A stretch of 64,000 bases of DNA from Schistosoma haematobium (lineage: Eukaryota; Platyhelminthes; Trematoda; Strigeidida; Schistosomatidae), in contig NC_067196.1 of NCBI RefSeq assembly GCF_000699445.3, positions 5,246,616 through 5,310,615 on the forward strand, read 5' to 3'. Under the pieces are notes generated by a model, which did not search any database, was not told the origin of the DNA, and worked only from the letters and a program-made list of their open reading frames with translations. Shown here piece by piece: positions 55,501 to 58,158 of the stretch. Position numbers and translations under genes: made by a program. Position 1 is the stretch's first letter, and the number at the start of each line of letters is the position of its first letter.

Positions 55501-58158
55501 CTTCCTTTTTAAATCATATTCTTTATGCTTAGTTTTCTATTATCATTTATATAGCTTGTATTCAGACAATTTACTCTTTGTGCGCTAACACAAACCGTAA
55601 AAAATGGAAATGATGAATAATTGATCCAAGATCTATGTTGTTCACAATTGACTGATTGAATAACACTTAAGTAATTAGTTTAAACAGCTATGCAATCAGA
55701 ATACTAAAATACAATGGATAAATAATTCTCATAAATAAGCATTTAATACCTAAAATTTGCAAATACGACTAATGTAAGCTATGATGGATGGTGACTAGCA
55801 GTGTAGTCCAGCAGGCGCGTTTCGTCAGCTAGATGTGCCTGTATGCCAGAGTTGATGTTCACCGCATTACACGAGCAGGTGGCTATCAGGACTCAGTAGT
55901 TAAGTGAATAACGGGAAAGTGTTTGAAACGAAGGTACTGAGTTCGAGTCTCAGGGTAAACATCAACAAGTCCGAGATGCAGGTACATCCAGCTAATGAGT
56001 CCCAAATAGGACGAAACGCGCGTCAAACTATATTCCACTGTCAATCACTATCAGTCTTTGCTCATAATGCTTGCGACTTAAGGCAATATTGAGGAAGTCC
56101 TCACAGCATGCACATAACCCAACAAGAGACTGATCAATTGCAGTCCTTAACAGCAATGAAAAAATACAAGCAAATAATACCGAGTGAATTTAGGACTAAT
56201 GTAAGTTTTCGTTTACTTAGAAACCATTTATTTTCATAGATCTACACTTCATTATGACATAATTAAACAAACGTTTCCCGTTTACAATATCATTAAAACA
56301 GTCAGAAGATACATTCTATTATGGTTATTATATTTCATGAAGAAATATTATCAATTATACATGAGGGTGTTTTAGACTAATGCTTGTAATGTAGACGATA
56401 ATTGAAAAACAAATATACATCCATGGTAGTCAGTTTTTCTTAAGTCGACCATTTATTCTAAGCAAATTATAAGTGTAACTCCATCTGGATGGAGTCCTTC
56501 TACAGTTACTGCTAATCCCAAGTCCGGGTAAATAAGGACGGTTTGGCATTGAATTAATAAACTAAATCTGTGAGAGAGAACCTTGTTAGAAACACTAACC
56601 AGGAATAAACATTTAAACCATTTAAACTCTTTCCTGGGATTTGAAGGGTTTTCGTACACAAGAGTTCTGACACTATGTGATGAAAGCCGAGTTTCTTAGT
56701 GCATATCAGGTCAATCTTACTTCTGACAGCCAGAACAGCAACTTATATGGGTGCTTGGAATTCCTTCACAATATGGGAGGCAGAATGTCCTTTCAGATAA
56801 TGACGGAAATGAGGTGTACAACCTGTCTCTGTTTGAAATAGTTGAATCCCATTAGACAAAAATTGGACAGAAAAGACTAATTTTAAAAGAGGTGTTGTTG
56901 TATCCTGGTCGTGAATAAGAAAATACTTTGCACATATAAGAAGATACCTGAGGCTCTACAAAGAATTTCATCAAACTTTAGGTTTGTTTCAAACACTTAC
57001 TGCTGATTGTCTTGAAAATAGCTACATCATATTTAGATGAAATGAGACGCACAATGTAAAGAGTCAGCGATGGTTTTCTGTAAAAATTATCCAAAGACTA
57101 AACATATATTGACAAATCAGCATTCTTTGGAAACTCTCAAGAAAAATAGCACGCTGATTGTACAATTATCAAATGTACTACCAATTTTAGCTTCTAGAGT
57201 CTTCAATTGACCTATAATCTCGTAAATACCCTTGTCCTTTTGTTTAATCTAAACTTTGAAGTATATGTTGTTTTATGTTTCCTTACTTCTTTTCTCCCTT
57301 CAGTCTAAAAATCGAAAATATCTGCAGACTTGTTAGAATCTAAGATGCCAATGTTTAAAGGGCTTACTGTACAGAGTGTACCATACAATAGTTAGTAATT
57401 TGCATTTTTAAGGAAGATGATACGTTCTCTACTCGGTTACGGTAGATTATGACATACAACTAACGGCCCTCTAACATACGGAACCCAACAGTCGCTAATG
57501 AAAAGACAGAAGAAGAAGAAGAACGGATTACTGGGAATTATCGAAAATGTTCAGGAAAACTTGGGTATTTTTAGTTATTATTACTGGTTATAACATCATG
57601 TTAATTCAGCTAATCCGCAGGGAGGCAAATTATGCTATTGTATAACTGTTGCATGCCACGTTGATATTCTAGAAGGCTCTGTTAGGCTGATTATGTGGGA
57701 TCTCTTCAGGTTCTTTAGAGCTTCTGGGGGCTTCATCGTACTTTTCGAAGCCGTCAGATCAGTAGACAGGTTAATTTATTTCACTTGTGAAATTATACTT
57801 AAAATACCAATGGTTTTGATTCATAATGAAGCATTGTTTTAATAAAACGTTAAAAATCTCTGAAAATGAACAGTACAACAGTAAAGTGATATCATCTTTG
57901 AATCCTTTGACTAAAAATTAAGAGAGAAAAAAAATACTTCTTTGTTCTGTGTTTATAAAATTAACTTTAATAATTACTAAACAGAAATAAAGAAAATCTG
58001 GGTGATCTAACAATGACTTACCTCTATTGGCGTATCTAAGCTCCATAAACGAAACCAAAATTTTTCATCCCATATAGGATTACAACTATTTGGAATCATT
58101 CGACTTCTAGCTAAAACACTTCCATTGTGCTTGATTTTTACATATGGATTAGTTTTAC
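6709..58158 (-). CDS. MCTP: MCTP-like multiple C2 and transmembrane domain protein, 20 exons, N-terminus missing
   Basis: Spliced gene rebuilt from 20 exons: 58158-58022, 54586-54501, 51411-51201, 47102-47022, 45131-45075, 44214-43669, 41415-41288, 40442-40193, 38046-37992, 34585-34444, 32101-32002, 28855-28754, 26663-26589, 21192-20896, 18714-18682, 18635-18579, 15398-15289, 12526-12417, 10065-9968, 6843-6709. They total 2,810 nt and 936 residues, with every junction in phase. Visible residues: partial C2A 1-100, linker 100-300, C2B about 300-455, C2C about 512-630, TM1 690-726, acidic loop 748-780, TM2 832-859, C-terminal tail to 936. Family knowledge: MCTPs are ER- or endosome-anchored C2 proteins whose two membrane segments near the C-terminus form a reticulon-like hairpin; human MCTP1 and MCTP2 are about 880-1,000 aa. 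Ca2+ and lipid binding is inferred, not shown. The gene start was not found before 64000. Confidence 0.9.
6955..7320 (+). mobile_element. family B SINE, near full length
   Basis: Begins at the CTCACTAGTGACTG edge, has a tRNA-like part (GCCGGCTCAGTGGTCTAATG ... GGGTTCGAGTCCCG) and a hammerhead whose GAAA has become GGAA. Intron 19. Confidence 0.8.
7831..8183 (-). mobile_element. solo LTR, family L2 (353 bp)
   Basis: Begins TGTTGAGTCGGC and ends TTAGCA on the minus strand, with 5-bp target duplications AAAAC at 7826-7830 and 8184-8188. No internal region. Lies in MCTP intron 19. Confidence 0.88.
8325..8735 (+). mobile_element. LINE-B 3' fragment
   Basis: Covers the [20 protein letters not shown] segment through the family's terminal GGAGTAACAGGCGTAAGTAA. 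Frame is broken. Lies in MCTP intron 19 between two inverted solo LTRs. Confidence 0.8.
9310..9663 (+). mobile_element. solo LTR, family L2 (354 bp)
   Basis: Same family as 7831-8183 but in the opposite orientation. Begins TGTTGAGTCGGC, ends GATTTGTCA, with target duplications GCTAC at 9305-9309 and 9664-9668. The two copies are nearly identical over the first 300 bp and differ more at the 3' end. Confidence 0.88.
9968..10065 (-). CDS. MCTP: MCTP exon 19: membrane-proximal tail
   Basis: Encodes [19 protein letters not shown] then [12 protein letters not shown], matching the family pattern K-F-T-K-K-L-R-N-P and F-L-S-R-V-P-S-D. Acceptor TTTATCCAG, donor AAG|GTACGT, phase 0. Confidence 0.94.
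10687..10914 (-). other. unassigned open frame, probably repeat-derived
   Basis: 75 codons, [20 protein letters not shown] at the start. No domain recognised and no splice or regulatory support. Lies in MCTP intron 18, sense to the gene. Most likely part of an unclassified interspersed repeat. Confidence 0.25.
11094..11151. repeat. (TA)n microsatellite
   Basis: About 28 TA units, uninterrupted. Intron 18. Confidence 0.95.
11340..11890 (+). mobile_element. old LINE-A 3' fragment
   Basis: Degenerate match to the LINE-A end: [24 protein letters not shown] reading, then GTGGACGCAAACTACCTAG for the GRRKLPSW segment, and the 3' UTR. Many disruptions. Confidence 0.65.
12417..12526 (-). CDS. MCTP: MCTP exon 18: TM2
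   Basis: Encodes a hydrophobic span ([20 protein letters not shown]) followed by RYIIFVY. The Y-F-I-P-L-R-Y-I-I motif is highly characteristic of the second membrane segment of MCTP. Acceptor CTTTATAG, donor TATA|GTAAGT. Confidence 0.96.
12527..14289 (-). other. MCTP intron 17, repeat-poor part
   Basis: AT-rich intron with the AAT microsatellite and a possible family B 3' tail remnant near 14030-14080. No other exon-like stretch. Confidence 0.5.
12919..12947. repeat. (AAT)n microsatellite
   Basis: Nine AAT units in intron 17. Confidence 0.9.
14290..14825 (+). repeat. family D repeat, longest copy
   Basis: Runs from CCCCCAAATGCCTTGG to the AATAAATAAATAAA tail. Intron 17. Confidence 0.8.
14826..15075 (+). 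mobile_element. family A (Sm-alpha-like) SINE
   Basis: tRNA-like head (GGACTCAGTAGCTAAG ... GGGTTCGAGTCTC), a degenerate hammerhead region near 14935-14985, and a tail. The ribozyme core is destroyed. Intron 17. Confidence 0.75.
15289..15398 (-). CDS. MCTP: MCTP exon 17: helical segment before TM2
   Basis: 36 codons including [20 protein letters not shown] then FFERLN. This matches the MCTP segment I-x-x-V-Q-x-x-x-x-x-x-A-S-x-x-E-R-I-K-N before TM2. Acceptor AACTTTAG, donor TTA|GTAAGT; the split codon is tyrosine. Confidence 0.92.
15399..16445 (-). other. MCTP intron 16, repeat-poor part
   Basis: Nothing recognised. The plus-strand frame at 15197-15499 is the shadow of exon 17. Confidence 0.55.
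16446..16560 (+). repeat. tRNA-like SINE head
   Basis: GACTAGCTCAGTGGTGATG resembles an A box; the B box region is degraded. No clear family. Intron 16. Confidence 0.4.
16845..17290 (-). repeat. family D repeat
   Basis: Tail (16845-16885) is AATA-rich on the minus strand. Intron 16. Confidence 0.8.
17935..18420 (-). mobile_element. family B SINE with a short inverted second copy
   Basis: Full minus copy (18300-17935) followed by a plus copy with a deleted middle (18310-18420). Intron 16. Confidence 0.75.
18579..18635 (-). CDS. MCTP: MCTP exon 16: acidic loop
   Basis: 19 codons, [19 protein letters not shown], continuing the acidic cytosolic loop. Acceptor AATTTATAG, donor AAA|GTAATT, phase 0 at both ends. 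Confidence 0.85.
18636..18681 (-). other. 46-bp MCTP intron
   Basis: GT...AG intron between exons 15 and 16, far shorter than its neighbours (845 bp to 5.4 kb). Very short introns are known in schistosomes, mostly near gene 5' ends. Confidence 0.8.
18682..18714 (-). CDS. MCTP: MCTP exon 15: acidic micro-exon, 33 nt
   Basis: Eleven codons, [11 protein letters not shown], in the acidic loop between the two membrane segments, where other MCTPs also have a run of D and E. Acceptor TTTAG, donor GAG|GTAACA, phase 0 at both ends, so it could be skipped without a frameshift. Only 46 bp of intron separate it from exon 16. Confidence 0.85.
19683..19943. mobile_element. family B inverted dimer
   Basis: Minus copy 19800-19683 and plus copy 19801-19943 meet at their 5' sides, so the outer about 60 bp form a palindrome. 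The minus copy has an intact hammerhead. Intron 14. Confidence 0.85.
19736..19781 (-). ncRNA. hammerhead ribozyme, family B, core intact, sense to MCTP
   Basis: Minus strand: stem I CACTG/CAGTG, core CTGAGGAG, stem II GTCC/GGAC, GAAAC, two-pair stem III with GGCC loop, cleavage triplet GTC. All conserved nucleotides are present. It lies in intron 14 of the MCTP transcript. Confidence 0.8.
20110..20520 (+). repeat. interspersed repeat R4
   Basis: Shares long stretches with 59160-59560 (TAAGCTTTATTTTGA, CAGTCTATTAATTAC, AGGACCAATAAGGA). LTR-like: AT-rich first half, GC-richer end. Family unknown. Lies in intron 14. Confidence 0.55.
20896..21192 (-). CDS. MCTP: MCTP exon 14: pre-membrane helix and TM1
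   Basis: 99 codons. An amphipathic segment [14 protein letters not shown] and the W-E motif (YSWERPF) lead into a long hydrophobic stretch ([36 protein letters not shown]). The F-E-L and P-Y-M-I positions match MCTP TM1. The end is acidic (KDSDSEE). Donor GAG|GTGAGT; acceptor AATTCTGTAG, phase 0. Confidence 0.95.
21396..22388 (-). pseudogene. LINE-A 3' part: RT C-terminal region and 3' UTR
   Basis: Minus-strand ORF 22346-21729 (205 aa) covers the C-terminal RT region: [50 protein letters not shown], a cysteine- and histidine-rich segment ([10 protein letters not shown]) and RGGQTKTWH. The 3' UTR runs to a CAGTCAGT tail at 21396. Same family as 1-1010, and the best preserved copy here. It lies in MCTP intron 13, sense to the gene. 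Confidence 0.88.
22660..22850 (-). mobile_element. family B SINE
   Basis: tRNA-like part and hammerhead with CTGA changed to CTGC. Intron 13. Confidence 0.75.
22995..23349 (-). mobile_element. solo LTR, family L1 (355 bp)
   Basis: On the minus strand begins TGATGTGTGGGCGAG and ends GTTATAACA, flanked by AGTTC at 22990-22994 and 23350-23354. Same length as 29465-29819. Lies in MCTP intron 13. Confidence 0.9.
23446..23803 (-). mobile_element. LTR-like repeat, family L3
   Basis: Begins TGTTGGGGAGACCCGG on the minus strand and shares its promoter-side layout with L2 (AAGACGC, TTACTCCGAGGTT and GGTATTTATAG stretches). No matching target duplication found, so the far boundary is uncertain. Confidence 0.65.
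24462..24882. mobile_element. family B inverted dimer
   Basis: Minus copy at 24462-24580, unrelated or diverged middle, plus copy at 24640-24882. Outer arms are complementary. Intron 13. Confidence 0.78.
24781..24826 (+). ncRNA. hammerhead ribozyme, family B, ATT site
   Basis: Core and stem II intact; stem III changed and triplet ATT. Probably weak. Confidence 0.5.
25463..25520. repeat. (ATT)n microsatellite
   Basis: About 18 ATT units in MCTP intron 13. Confidence 0.95.
25704..26460 (-). pseudogene. LINE-B 3' part
   Basis: Minus strand encodes [20 protein letters not shown] sequence, then [20 protein letters not shown], the WERTNQ motif and GRPKNALR, ending in the GTAAGTAAGT tail characteristic of this family. 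Frameshifts are present. Lies in MCTP intron 13. Confidence 0.82.
26589..26663 (-). CDS. MCTP: MCTP exon 13: conserved segment after C2C
   Basis: 25 codons beginning [20 protein letters not shown]. This is the family signature K-A-S-I-R-x-x-x-P-x-E-x-R-F-V-E-D-x-x-K, which is close to diagnostic for MCTP. Acceptor AATTCCCAG, donor CGG|GTAAGT, phase 0. Confidence 0.93.
26795..27100 (+). mobile_element. family B SINE
   Basis: tRNA-like part, intact hammerhead core and the 3' end up to CACAAAACCCCTTCT. Intron 12. Confidence 0.8.
26966..27012 (+). ncRNA. hammerhead ribozyme, family B, core intact
   Basis: CTGAGGAG, GTCC/GGAC, GAAA and GTC are present; stem I has one mismatch and a G-T pair. Antisense to MCTP. 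Confidence 0.72.
27101..28021 (-). other. MCTP intron 12, unassigned part
   Basis: AT-rich. A short stretch at 27425-27530 (CGGCGTAGACCCACCGATTG) is richer in GC and may be a repeat end, but no second copy was seen. Confidence 0.5.
28022..28141 (+). other. short acidic open frame
   Basis: 39 codons from [20 protein letters not shown], very acidic, ending DSRLCDI. The acidic N-terminus resembles the start of some DNA-transposon proteins, but nothing recognisable follows. Intron 12. Confidence 0.2.
28754..28855 (-). CDS. MCTP: MCTP exon 12: end of C2C
   Basis: 34 codons including [20 protein letters not shown] and ending IIIFNP. This matches the MCTP end of C2C (W-Y-x-L-K-x-K-x-L, K-G-x-I-x-L, and the N-P before K-A-S-I-R). 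Acceptor ATTTTTACAG, donor CCT|GTAAGC, phase 0. Confidence 0.92.
29015..31080 (+). pseudogene. LINE-B 5' UTR and endonuclease region, interrupted by a solo LTR
   Basis: A second non-LTR family. The 5' UTR (29015-29270) leads into an endonuclease-like frame: [20 protein letters not shown] (29330-29395), then after the LTR insertion [36 protein letters not shown], and [19 protein letters not shown] with [16 protein letters not shown]. These are the Y-A-P-T, D-x-N-A-x-V-G and D-H-x-x-V motifs of apurinic-type LINE endonucleases. Stops and frame breaks are present; homology ends near 31070, before the reverse transcriptase. Confidence 0.87.
29465..29819 (+). mobile_element. solo LTR, family L1 (355 bp), inserted in LINE-B
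   Basis: Begins TGATATGTGGGCGAG and ends GTTATAACA, flanked by CTCTG at 29460-29464 and 29820-29824. Removing it with one CTCTG restores the LINE-B reading [12 protein letters not shown], so the LTR is younger than the LINE copy. Confidence 0.92.
31405..31890 (+). mobile_element. two family B fragments
   Basis: A 3' end at 31405-31495 and a truncated copy at 31710-31890 with a damaged hammerhead. Intron 11. Confidence 0.7.
32002..32101 (-). CDS. MCTP: MCTP exon 11: C2C loop 3
   Basis: Encodes [20 protein letters not shown] and [12 protein letters not shown]. This aligns with the MCTP segment P-I-x-D-x-x-x-V-L-E-V-x-V-x-D-E-D, but the usual D-E-D of the third Ca2+ loop is E-E-G here. Acceptor TTATTCAAG, donor CAA|GTAAGT, phase 0. 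Confidence 0.92.
32190..32290 (-). mobile_element. family A SINE 3' tail
   Basis: Reverse complement resembles the tail of family A at 56080-56150. Intron 10. Confidence 0.5.
32460..32965 (+). repeat. family D repeat
   Basis: Ends in an AATAATAAT tail. The open frames across it are not genes. Intron 10. Confidence 0.78.
33740..34210 (-). mobile_element. family C SINE with a long palindrome
   Basis: tRNA-like part (GATAGCTCAGTGGTAACGTC on the minus strand), damaged hammerhead (33770-33820), and a palindrome at 33955-34205 with arms of about 100 bp. Intron 10. Confidence 0.75.
34338..34365. repeat. (AAT)n microsatellite
   Basis: About eight units, 80 bp from the exon 10 donor. Confidence 0.9.
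34444..34585 (-). CDS. MCTP: MCTP exon 10: C2C first half
   Basis: Encodes [20 protein letters not shown], the C2 pattern A-x-x-L-x-x-x-D-x-x-G-K-S-D-P-F with D-P changed to N-V, then [12 protein letters not shown]. Acceptor TTGTGTACAG, donor TT|GTAAGC. The phenylalanine codon is split with exon 11. Confidence 0.92.
34650..35060 (+). mobile_element. old LINE-A 3' fragment
   Basis: Degenerate match to the [12 protein letters not shown] and [18 protein letters not shown] region and 3' UTR, ending near a GTAACTGATTGTCTAACTGG tail that resembles a mutated CAGT repeat. Confidence 0.6.
35140..35620 (+). repeat. family D repeat
   Basis: Full-length copy with AATAAATAAATAATAAA tail. Intron 9. Confidence 0.8.
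36185..36330 (+). mobile_element. old family B SINE
   Basis: Degenerate hammerhead region (CCGAGGAGTCCAATAC) and 3' part. Intron 9. Confidence 0.5.
36885..37015 (-). mobile_element. family B SINE 3' part
   Basis: Joined directly to LINE-B sequence at 37016. Hammerhead core lost. Intron 9. Confidence 0.72.
37016..37612 (-). pseudogene. LINE-B RT C-terminal part
   Basis: Minus ORF 37585-37127 (152 aa): [63 protein letters not shown] and RRRGRPKNT. The frame breaks near 37127, with the tail continuing to about 37016. It joins a family B SINE at 37015. Lies in MCTP intron 9, sense to the gene. Confidence 0.85.
37992..38046 (-). CDS. MCTP: MCTP exon 9: entry into C2C
   Basis: 18 codons, [18 protein letters not shown], matching the family segment just before and into C2C (K-D-V-G-x-L-x-V-x-V). 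Acceptor CATTATAG, donor GTTG|GTAAGT; the split codon is a valine completed by exon 10. Confidence 0.88.
38436..39447 (+). repeat. left arm of 1,012-bp inverted repeat, holding a second copy of MCTP exon 3
   Basis: Matches the reverse complement of 50917-51928 over the same length, with only rare differences where I compared them. It contains a LINE-A 3' end, exon 3 with both splice sites, and part of a family C SINE. It sits in intron 8, antisense to the gene. Confidence 0.92.
38953..39163 (+). pseudogene. antisense copy of MCTP exon 3
   Basis: Exact-looking copy of exon 3 (51201-51411) with acceptor and donor retained, but on the strand opposite the gene, in intron 8. It cannot be used by the MCTP transcript unless the segment is inverted. 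It is open to a stop just after the donor. Confidence 0.85.
40193..40442 (-). CDS. MCTP: MCTP exon 8: end of C2B; GC donor
   Basis: Encodes the end of C2B ([18 protein letters not shown], then [15 protein letters not shown]) and the C2B-C2C linker ending LDQIAEHY. The acceptor at 40443-40444 (GAATTCAG) was chosen over one 11 nt further in because only it joins exon 7 in phase and restores the strand after the L-G-R turn. To join exon 9 in phase the donor must be TAT|GCAAGT, a GC donor; the nearby GT site (GCAA|GTTACT) would shift the frame. Confidence 0.85.
40545..40775 (+). mobile_element. family A/B chimeric SINE
   Basis: Family A head and hammerhead (to about 40690), then a switch at CCATGGTG to the family B 3' end (CATGATCTCAACTACTGAAA, CCACAAAACCCCTTCTGATA). 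Intron 7. Confidence 0.7.
40621..40668 (+). ncRNA. hammerhead ribozyme, family A, weak stem I
   Basis: Core CTGACGAG, stem II GTCC/GGAC and GAAAC intact, triplet ATC, two stem I mismatches. Confidence 0.6.
41288..41415 (-). CDS. MCTP: MCTP exon 7: C2B central strands
   Basis: Encodes [15 protein letters not shown] (C2 N-P-x-W-x-E-x-F) and [17 protein letters not shown] (C2 strand 6, loop 3 and the L-G motif). Acceptor CGGCAAG|GTT, phase 0; donor CG|GTAAGT leaves two bases, completed to arginine by exon 8. The reading frame stays open above the acceptor, but exon 6 joins in phase only at 41415. Confidence 0.9.
41885..41957 (+). mobile_element. LINE-B extreme 3' end
   Basis: About 70 nt including GGTGGGCGGCCTTTGCTCCT and the GTAAGTAAGT tail. 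Confidence 0.65.
42515..42920 (+). mobile_element. cluster of family A SINEs
   Basis: An inverted 3' tail (42515-42598), a 5'-truncated copy with hammerhead (42599-42690), and a full copy with head, dead hammerhead and tail (42722-42920). Intron 6. Confidence 0.75.
42601..42656 (+). ncRNA. hammerhead ribozyme, family A (Sm-alpha type), core intact
   Basis: Stem I ATCCAG/CTGGAT (6 bp), core CTGACGAG, stem II GTCT/AGGAC with a wobble, GAAAC, triplet ATC. Matches the known schistosome Sm-alpha hammerhead layout. Confidence 0.8.
43250..43445. mobile_element. family B inverted dimer
   Basis: Two 3' halves joined within the hammerhead region give a palindrome of nearly 200 bp. The plus half keeps a full ribozyme. 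Intron 6. Confidence 0.85.
43347..43392 (+). ncRNA. hammerhead ribozyme, family B, core intact
   Basis: Stem I CACTG/CAGTG, CTGAGGAG, stem II GTCC/GGAC, GAAA, cleavage triplet GTC. Antisense to MCTP. Confidence 0.78.
43669..44214 (-). CDS. MCTP: MCTP exon 6: linker and start of C2B
   Basis: The longest exon, 182 codons. The first 130 residues are polar linker rich in Q, N, S and D. The C2B domain then starts with [15 protein letters not shown], the first C2 strand. About 40 residues, including [20 protein letters not shown], follow where the first Ca2+-binding loop normally lies, before the next strand [15 protein letters not shown]. Acceptor ACACTTACAG; donor AAA|GTAGGT, phase 0. Confidence 0.9.
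44930..45045 (+). mobile_element. family B SINE 3' half
   Basis: Starts just before the hammerhead, and ends 30 bp before exon 5's donor. Intron 5. Confidence 0.78.
44941..44987 (+). ncRNA. hammerhead ribozyme, family B, GTT site
   Basis: Perfect 6-bp stem I (GCACTG/CAGTGC), core and stem II intact, but the cleavage triplet is GTT instead of GTC, which should slow it. Confidence 0.65.
45075..45131 (-). CDS. MCTP: MCTP exon 5: linker
   Basis: 19 codons, [19 protein letters not shown], phase 0 at both ends. Acceptor AATTTACAG, donor TCC|GTAAGT. Linker sequence, assigned by splice sites and unbroken phase. Confidence 0.75.
45300..45520 (-). mobile_element. family B SINE
   Basis: Head, hammerhead with GAAA changed to GGAA, and 3' end. 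Intron 4. Confidence 0.75.
45550..46010 (+). mobile_element. L1 LTR copy split by a SINE
   Basis: Begins TGACGTGTGGGCG at 45550, is interrupted at 45573-45735 by a family B SINE palindrome flanked by GAGAATGATAA on both sides (45562-45572 and 45736-45746), and resumes to about 46006. The last 70 bp of the LTR are missing. Confidence 0.82.
45573..45735. mobile_element. family B inverted dimer inserted in L1 LTR
   Basis: Palindromic (arms about 45615-45645 and 45700-45733), flanked by an 11-bp target duplication. Hammerhead has GAAA changed to AAAA. Confidence 0.8.
46205..46590 (+). mobile_element. LINE-B 3' fragment
   Basis: About as long as 8325-8735 and very similar to it, ending in the GTAAGTAAGTAA tail. 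Frame shifted relative to the RT C-terminus. Confidence 0.8.
46855..46985 (+). mobile_element. LINE-B 5' UTR fragment
   Basis: Matches 29015-29120 (CCGGTCCCAAGCCCG and CTCGCTAAAAATC stretches). Confidence 0.7.
47022..47102 (-). CDS. MCTP: MCTP exon 4: C2A-C2B linker
   Basis: 27 codons in phase 0 at both ends, beginning [18 protein letters not shown]. Acceptor TTCTTATAG, donor GTT|GTAAGT. There is no domain; it is linker sequence assigned by phase and splice sites rather than by similarity. Confidence 0.75.
47250..47515 (-). mobile_element. family B SINE 5' half
   Basis: Carries the 5' region through the tRNA-like part; 3' half replaced at about 47252. Intron 3. Confidence 0.72.
47516..48869 (-). 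other. MCTP intron 3, unassigned part
   Basis: AT-rich, no recognisable repeat. The open frame at 48291-48497 has no support. Confidence 0.5.
48870..49534 (-). mobile_element. Penelope-like element 3' part (copy 1 of a 665-bp repeat)
   Basis: Nearly identical to 62073-62737 with a constant offset of 13,203 bp and no indel seen. The minus strand carries the end of a GIY-YIG-type coding region (49534 to about 49310: [35 protein letters not shown]) followed by 3' sequence. Inverted relative to the RT fragment that adjoins at 49535. Confidence 0.65.
49535..49840 (+). pseudogene. Penelope-like reverse transcriptase fragment
   Basis: Frame 49562-49837 reads [20 protein letters not shown], then YESYVDGIF. 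This fits the Y-x-Q-x-D-G-x-A-M-G-S-P-L-x-P-L and Y-V-D-D-I-F boxes of Penelope-like RTs, with G changed to R and D-D changed to D-G, so it is dead. It lies head to head with the element's own 3' part on the other strand. Confidence 0.65.
49841..50655 (-). other. MCTP intron 3, second unassigned part
   Basis: Nothing recognised apart from sequence near 50420-50530 that resembles 33120-33230 (GTGTTTT, GGTTAATAAATCATC, CAGTCTT), a diverged unnamed repeat. Confidence 0.45.
50656..51095 (-). mobile_element. family C SINEs, inverted pair
   Basis: One copy runs 50995-50656 (minus) and a partial copy 50996-51095 (plus) meets it. The right part is inside the inverted repeat arm. Intron 3. Confidence 0.72.
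50917..51928 (-). repeat. right arm of 1,012-bp inverted repeat, holding functional exon 3
   Basis: Partner of 38436-39447. Coordinates in the two arms sum to 90364. The arm runs from a family C SINE, through exon 3, to the CAGT-repeat tail of a LINE-A 3' end. The inner segment between the arms is 11,469 bp. Confidence 0.92.
51201..51411 (-). CDS. MCTP: MCTP exon 3: last C2A strand and basic linker
   Basis: Encodes [11 protein letters not shown] followed by [12 protein letters not shown], which fits the last C2 strand of MCTP C2A (G-x-I-x-L-x-L), then a lysine-rich stretch around [11 protein letters not shown]. Acceptor TTCTTAATAG; donor ACG|GTAGAT, phase 0. The whole exon with both splice sites lies inside a 1,012-bp inverted repeat arm; a second copy sits on the opposite strand at 38953-39163. 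Confidence 0.88.
51950..52085 (+). repeat. family D repeat, 3' end
   Basis: Only the last 130 bp and the AATAAATAAAT tail. Intron 2. Confidence 0.7.
52095..52310 (-). mobile_element. family B SINE
   Basis: Degenerate hammerhead. Next to an AATA tail. Intron 2. Confidence 0.7.
52525..52690 (-). mobile_element. family B SINE
   Basis: Hammerhead has CTGA changed to CCGA. Intron 2. Confidence 0.7.
52715..53115 (+). mobile_element. family B SINE, full length
   Basis: Most complete copy: 5' region from ATATGCTCACTAGTGACTGG, tRNA-like part (GCCGGCTCAGAGGTATAG), hammerhead with GAAA changed to AAAA, and the 3' end. About 400 bp. Intron 2. Confidence 0.82.
53403..53448 (-). other. candidate alternative exon (3b) of MCTP, 46 nt
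   Basis: A 46-nt open stretch bounded by an acceptor (TTACTCTAG) and a donor (CCG|GTAAAT). It takes one base to finish the codon split at exon 2 and ends in phase 0, exactly like exon 3 (211 nt), so it could replace exon 3 but could not be included together with it without a frameshift. It would encode [16 protein letters not shown] and would remove the last C2A strand. It may be a chance match; RNA data are needed. Confidence 0.3.
53765..54240. mobile_element. old family B inverted pair
   Basis: Minus copy 54090-53770 and plus 3' half 54110-54240, both degenerate. Intron 2. Confidence 0.65.
54501..54586 (-). CDS. MCTP: MCTP exon 2: C2A loop 3 and following strand
   Basis: Encodes [20 protein letters not shown], the C2 pattern V-x-D-x-D-x(n)-D-x-I-G, with the first aspartate of the loop replaced by histidine (Y-H-R-D). 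Acceptor is TTTTGTAG, phase 0. Donor is GACAA|GTAGGT and leaves two bases, which pair with either exon 3 (51411) or the candidate alternative exon at 53448. Confidence 0.88.
54951..55764 (-). other. MCTP intron 1, unassigned part
   Basis: AT-rich, no exon-like stretch or clear repeat. A very degenerate family B trace precedes it at 54830-54950. Confidence 0.5.
55765..56155 (+). mobile_element. inverted pair of family A SINEs
   Basis: A minus-strand copy lacking ribozyme stem II (55765-55862) abuts a plus-strand, full-length copy (55863-56155). Intron 1. Confidence 0.75.
55976..56035 (+). pseudogene. dead hammerhead, family A
   Basis: Core reads CTAATGAG: the essential G5 is A, and the 3' side of stem I is lost. 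Confidence 0.7.
56465..56950 (+). mobile_element. old LINE-B 5' region
   Basis: Degenerate match to 29010-29420, including 5' UTR and the start of the endonuclease frame. No open frame. Confidence 0.7.
57480..57770 (-). mobile_element. old LTR remnant related to L2
   Basis: Shares the GGGTATTTTTAG, TTATGCTATTG and TCGAAGCCGTC stretches with L2 in the same order. Heavily diverged. Confidence 0.5.
58022..58158 (-). CDS. MCTP: MCTP exon 1 of window: C2A, middle strands
   Basis: Encodes [10 protein letters not shown], the C2 pattern G-K-S-D-P-Y-V-K with S-D changed to T-N, then [10 protein letters not shown], the classic C2 N-P-x-W-x-E-x-F strand. The acceptor is TTTTCTCAG; the first two bases complete a glycine codon begun in an upstream exon not seen in this window. 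The donor is GAG|GTAAGT, phase 0. The exon that should carry the first C2A strands was searched for between 58159 and 64000 and not found. Confidence 0.9.
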